Source: Tissierellia bacterium (GTDB lineage Bacteria > Bacillota > Clostridia > Tissierellales > Tepidimicrobiaceae). From it: 5,227 bases of DNA. This document shows, one piece after another, positions 4,431-5,227 of this stretch. Where the stretch lies: NCBI GenBank assembly GCA_012798935.1, contig JAAZMG010000100.1, positions 1 to 5,227 of the forward strand. Reading direction: 5' to 3'. The notes below the pieces were generated by a model, which saw only the letters and a program-made list of their open reading frames with translations, did no database searches and had not been told where the DNA came from. Each line of letters starts with the position of its first letter. The first letter of the stretch is position 1. The position numbers were made by a program, and so were the translations under genes.

Positions 4431-5227
4431 CTATTCTAGGTATCCCTTTTTTCCTCTTATGGACACTTCTCCAGAAAATATTTCTTCTACTTTGCCATCT
4501 TTATATTTAACTATCAATTGACCCCTCTCATCTATGTCCAATACTTTACCTGTTTTTCGAGTATCTCCCATTATTATTTTTACTTCTCTCCCTATTAAAA
4601 TAGAGTTTTCTTTGCATATTTTTATAGTTTTAGATATATCTCCTTCTTCTTTAAAAGGTATGTATAAATTCTCAAAATGATTTAAGATATATGCTAATAA
4701 CCTTTTTCTGTCTATTTTTTCTCCAGCAATGCTTTTTAAGGATGTGGCAGTATCTATTAAATCCTTACTAAAATCTTCTTTATCTAAATTAACATTTATA
4801 CCTATTCCCATTATACAATAATTTATCATATTTAATTCACAGCTCATTTCCGTCAGTATACCACATACTTTCTTACCATCAATTACAATATCATTAGGCC
4901 ACTTTATATAAGATTTTATCCCTATATCCTTTAGCCCTCGATTTACTGCTGCTGCTCCTATTAAAGTTATCTTGGCTACTTTTAATGGGTCAACCTTTGG
5001 TTTTAATATGATACTCATCCATATTCCTTTGCCTTTAGGTGAAAGCCAGCTCCTTCCTAGTCTTCCCTTTCCTTTAGTCTGCTCTTCTGCAATAACAATA
5101 GTACCTTCTTTTGACTTTGTAGCAATTTCTTTTGCTTTTATATTAGTCGAAGATAAACTGTCAAAATAATATATATTTCTACCTATAAAATCAGTGGTTA
5201 AATATTCTTCTACCTCTTCAAGGGTAA
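4431..5227 (-). CDS. birA: Biotin--[acetyl-CoA-carboxylase] ligase / biotin repressor BirA (N-terminus outside window)
   Basis: The enzyme makes biotinyl-5'-AMP and transfers biotin to the carrier lysine of carboxylases. The frame is open from the right edge to TAG 4433-4431, giving 264 visible residues; the ATG at 5018 is internal, since catalytic motifs lie upstream of it. In order from the edge: FIGRNIYYFDSLSSTN (about visible residues 14-29), EGTIVIAEEQ, the biotinyl-AMP loop TKGRGRLGRSW, SPKGKGIWMS, then KWPNDI, GKKVCGILTE, MGIGINVN, and a C-terminal SH3-like domain with GREVKI, GKVLDIDERGQLIVKY and the end EVSIRGKKGYLE. The visible start TLEEVEEYLTTDFIGR looks like the linker that follows the winged-helix domain in bifunctional BirA proteins, so about 60 residues with the DNA-binding domain probably lie beyond the window (inference). 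The candidate BirA boxes before bioY support a repressor form. It converges on nnrE with a shared terminator. Confidence 0.93.
   Translation of the reverse strand, partial: TLEEVEEYLTTDFIGRNIYYFDSLSSTNIKAKEIATKSKEGTIVIAEEQTKGKGRLGRSWLSPKGKGIWMSIILKPKVDPLKVAKITLIGAAAVNRGLKDIGIKSYIKWPNDIVIDGKKVCGILTEMSCELNMINYCIMGIGINVNLDKEDFSKDLIDTATSLKSIAGEKIDRKRLLAYILNHFENLYIPFKEEGDISKTIKICKENSILIGREVKIIMGDTRKTGKVLDIDERGQLIVKYKDGKVEEIFSGEVSIRGKKGYLE

Noticed and set aside
4431..5018. birA as a complete short gene starting at the ATG at 5018
   Set aside because: The same frame continues upstream to the window edge and encodes the essential GRGRLGRSW loop and the FDS..STN motif, so the ATG is internal and the gene is merely cut by the window.
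4972..5169. 65-codon open frame on the + strand inside birA
   Set aside because: It overlaps the conserved catalytic region of birA on the opposite strand; it is a shadow of that gene.
1..5227. CRISPR array, tRNA or rRNA genes, insertion sequences, phage or toxin-antitoxin modules
   Set aside because: No spaced repeats, cloverleaf-like segments, transposase-like frames or terminal repeats were found. The coding content is fully explained by ordinary chromosomal genes.

Overview
The window is AT-rich DNA from a low-GC Gram-positive bacterium, most likely an anaerobic member of the Clostridia/Tissierellia. This is inferred from strong AGGAGG-type ribosome binding sites, TTGACA/TATAAT-type promoters, heavy A/T-ending codon use, a YtrA-type GntR/ABC operon, and candidate BirA boxes in front of bioY. 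The species cannot be named from the sequence alone.

Layout. (1) Bases 1-295, + strand: the C-terminal part of a DsrE/DsrF-like protein whose start lies before the window. (2) Bases 321-2861, - strand: a compact four-gene operon read right to left. It encodes a YtrA-subfamily GntR regulator, an ABC ATPase and two paralogous ABC-2 membrane proteins. Gene junctions are 1-nt overlapping, 4 nt and 12 nt. A weak hairpin (299-325) separates it from the convergent DsrE-like gene. (3) Bases 2862-3097: a 236-bp divergent control region with one consensus promoter facing each way. The leftward promoter is covered by two 15-bp palindromes spaced 20 bp centre to centre, which are likely autoregulatory GntR operators. 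The rightward promoter is flanked by two candidate BirA boxes, each with a 15-bp spacer. (4) Bases 3098-4392, + strand: bioY (biotin ECF transporter S component), then an epimerase-only nnrE. (5) Bases 4368-4418: a 23-bp perfect inverted repeat acting as a likely bidirectional terminator. (6) Bases 4431-5227, - strand: birA, whose N-terminus, presumably the DNA-binding domain, is beyond the right edge.

How the parts work together. BirA attaches biotin to carboxylases. In its DNA-binding form it would repress bioY when biotin is plentiful, so transporter, sensor/ligase and operators sit within about 2.3 kb. The GntR/ABC operon looks like a self-repressed, inducible membrane transporter of the kind linked to cell-envelope stress in Bacillus subtilis (YtrABCDEF). 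Its substrate cannot be read from sequence. nnrE is a metabolite-repair gene that appears to have its own extended -10 promoter.

No clearly novel system is evident. The most interesting points are the two regulatory arrays in the divergent region, the missing dehydratase half of NnrE, and a terminator whose left arm encodes the end of NnrE.
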